A stretch of 5,946 nucleotides of DNA from Nitrosomonas sp. UBA6494 (GTDB taxonomy: Bacteria > Pseudomonadota > Gammaproteobacteria > Burkholderiales > Nitrosomonadaceae): contig DJMI01000048.1 in the NCBI GenBank assembly GCA_002435335.1, positions 1 to 5,946 on the forward strand, given 5' to 3'. How positions within the stretch are numbered: the stretch's first letter is position 1; each line of letters begins with the position of its first letter. Positions 5,247-5,946 of the stretch are shown piece by piece. The notes under the pieces are model-generated. The model searched no databases, had not been told where the DNA came from, and worked only from the letters and a program-made list of their open reading frames with translations. The position numbers and the translations under genes are program-made.

Positions 5247-5946
5247 TTATTTCATTGATAGAAGCAGCGCATATTGTTCTATTAACAATTCCTGATTATT
5301 GTGTGGCTGATCGATATTTTGCACAGAGTTTTTCTCAAAGCTAACAAACTGCAGATATTTTGGGAGATCATCCTTTAACAGTACAGGATACCAATCCTGT
5401 TTCTCGATAAGCTGGAGTGTCTCTTTTGACATTAAATAATAAATTGGCTTCTTAAATGAATCAAAACGAACAATTGCACGATTCTTAATACCGTTTAATA
5501 ACCTATTCAATTCCGATGGCGGTTCAATTTTGGTTAGGCTAGCGGCAAGGCGAATCGAAGATTCATTTGGCGATTGATGTAGATCTTGATAAATAGGGTA
5601 CAGAAGCTGGGTGGCAATTGCGTCTTCAGAAACACCATCAAAGAATGGAATTTCATAACCATTATTTGCCGGTTGGGCTTTTCCTTCTTTATCCAATTGG
5701 AACCGGGCATCTCGCAATACGGTACGAGACACGATAACTTCCACATAAGGTTGATGGATTAATGCATAGGTACGACTTACGCTTTTAGTAGCAAGCTGTT
5801 GCATTTTCAATTGATGATTGAACCACCAGAATGGATCTATACTATTAATCAGTAACCAACCTCCAATTTGGGAAGCAAGATTATGACATGCTTCCCATTG
5901 TTGCTCATTGAAGTTCTTCGATTTTTTCTGTTCCCGAATGGCATTA
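5247..5946 (-). CDS. Unrecognised protein, first visible gene of the operon, 5'-partial
   Basis: I do not recognise this family. The frame is open from the TAA stop (5247-5249) to the right edge, giving 232 visible residues; the true start is outside. A TTG at 5808-5810 and an ATG at 5802-5804 exist, but the frame upstream is coherent (EQQWEACHNLASQIGGWLLI, then DPFWWFNHQL), so they are probably internal. The protein appears soluble and mixed alpha/beta, with a W/F-rich patch near the visible N-terminus and no P-loop, zinc ligands or clear transmembrane segments. By eye, sampled lines run about 35-37% GC against roughly 48-57% in the following genes, which suggests a separate origin. The 15-bp gap to the MoxR gene places it in the same operon. 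It could be the third component or effector-side protein of the system, but this rests on position alone. Confidence 0.75.
   Translation of the reverse strand, partial: NAIREQKKSKNFNEQQWEACHNLASQIGGWLLINSIDPFWWFNHQLKMQQLATKSVSRTYALIHQPYVEVIVSRTVLRDARFQLDKEGKAQPANNGYEIPFFDGVSEDAIATQLLYPIYQDLHQSPNESSIRLAASLTKIEPPSELNRLLNGIKNRAIVRFDSFKKPIYYLMSKETLQLIEKQDWYPVLLKDDLPKYLQFVSFEKNSVQNIDQPHNNQELLIEQYALLLSMK

Noticed and set aside
5808..5810. TTG as the start of the right-edge gene
   Set aside because: The frame stays open and protein-like for another 45 codons to the window edge, so the start is outside.

Overview
The window looks like an accessory region of a gammaproteobacterial chromosome. Methylococcales, Thiotrichales or Chromatiales relatives are plausible, but this is inferred only from the moderate GC content, the protein style and GTAG-headed REP-like palindromes. 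Apart from a gene fragment at the far left, every gene lies on the minus strand, so the system reads from right to left.

Layout, in transcription order. (1) 5946-5247: the 3' part of an unrecognised, AT-rich gene whose start is outside the window. (2) 5231-4218: a MoxR-type AAA+ ATPase, 15 bp after it. (3) 4215-1429: a 928-residue multidomain protein starting 2 bp after the ATPase stop. It has a degenerate vWA-like domain near residues 178-290, a long helical middle, and a C-terminal formylglycine-generating-enzyme-like (FGE/SUMF1, C-type-lectin fold) domain. (4) 1428-1177: a 252-bp spacer with two inverted REP-like hairpins. (5) 1176-358: a stand-alone second copy of the FGE-like domain, about 80% identical by eye to the first. 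(6) 327-284: a long perfect-arm hairpin. (7) 251-3, plus strand: the C-terminal part of a HigA-type antitoxin.

The main result is that both FGE-like domains end in what looks like the variable repeat (VR) of a diversity-generating retroelement (DGR). An identical 24-bp block precedes, and an identical 41-bp block follows, a 72/73-bp core in which the two copies differ strongly. The core is rich in NNC codons, as expected when AAC codons of an adenine-rich template are randomised. Upstream of the core the two domains are well conserved. No reverse transcriptase or template repeat (TR) is visible, so diversification would have to act from outside the window. The downstream copy carries one extra base in its core, which shifts the frame and replaces the usual GFRLALG ending.

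MoxR ATPase, vWA-like module and hypervariable lectin-fold domain together resemble the NTP-dependent ternary (vWA-MoxR-associated) conflict systems described by comparative genomics. A reasonable model is that the variable domain senses a ligand or invader and the MoxR/vWA pair gates the response. The sequence supports the architecture; the function is inference.
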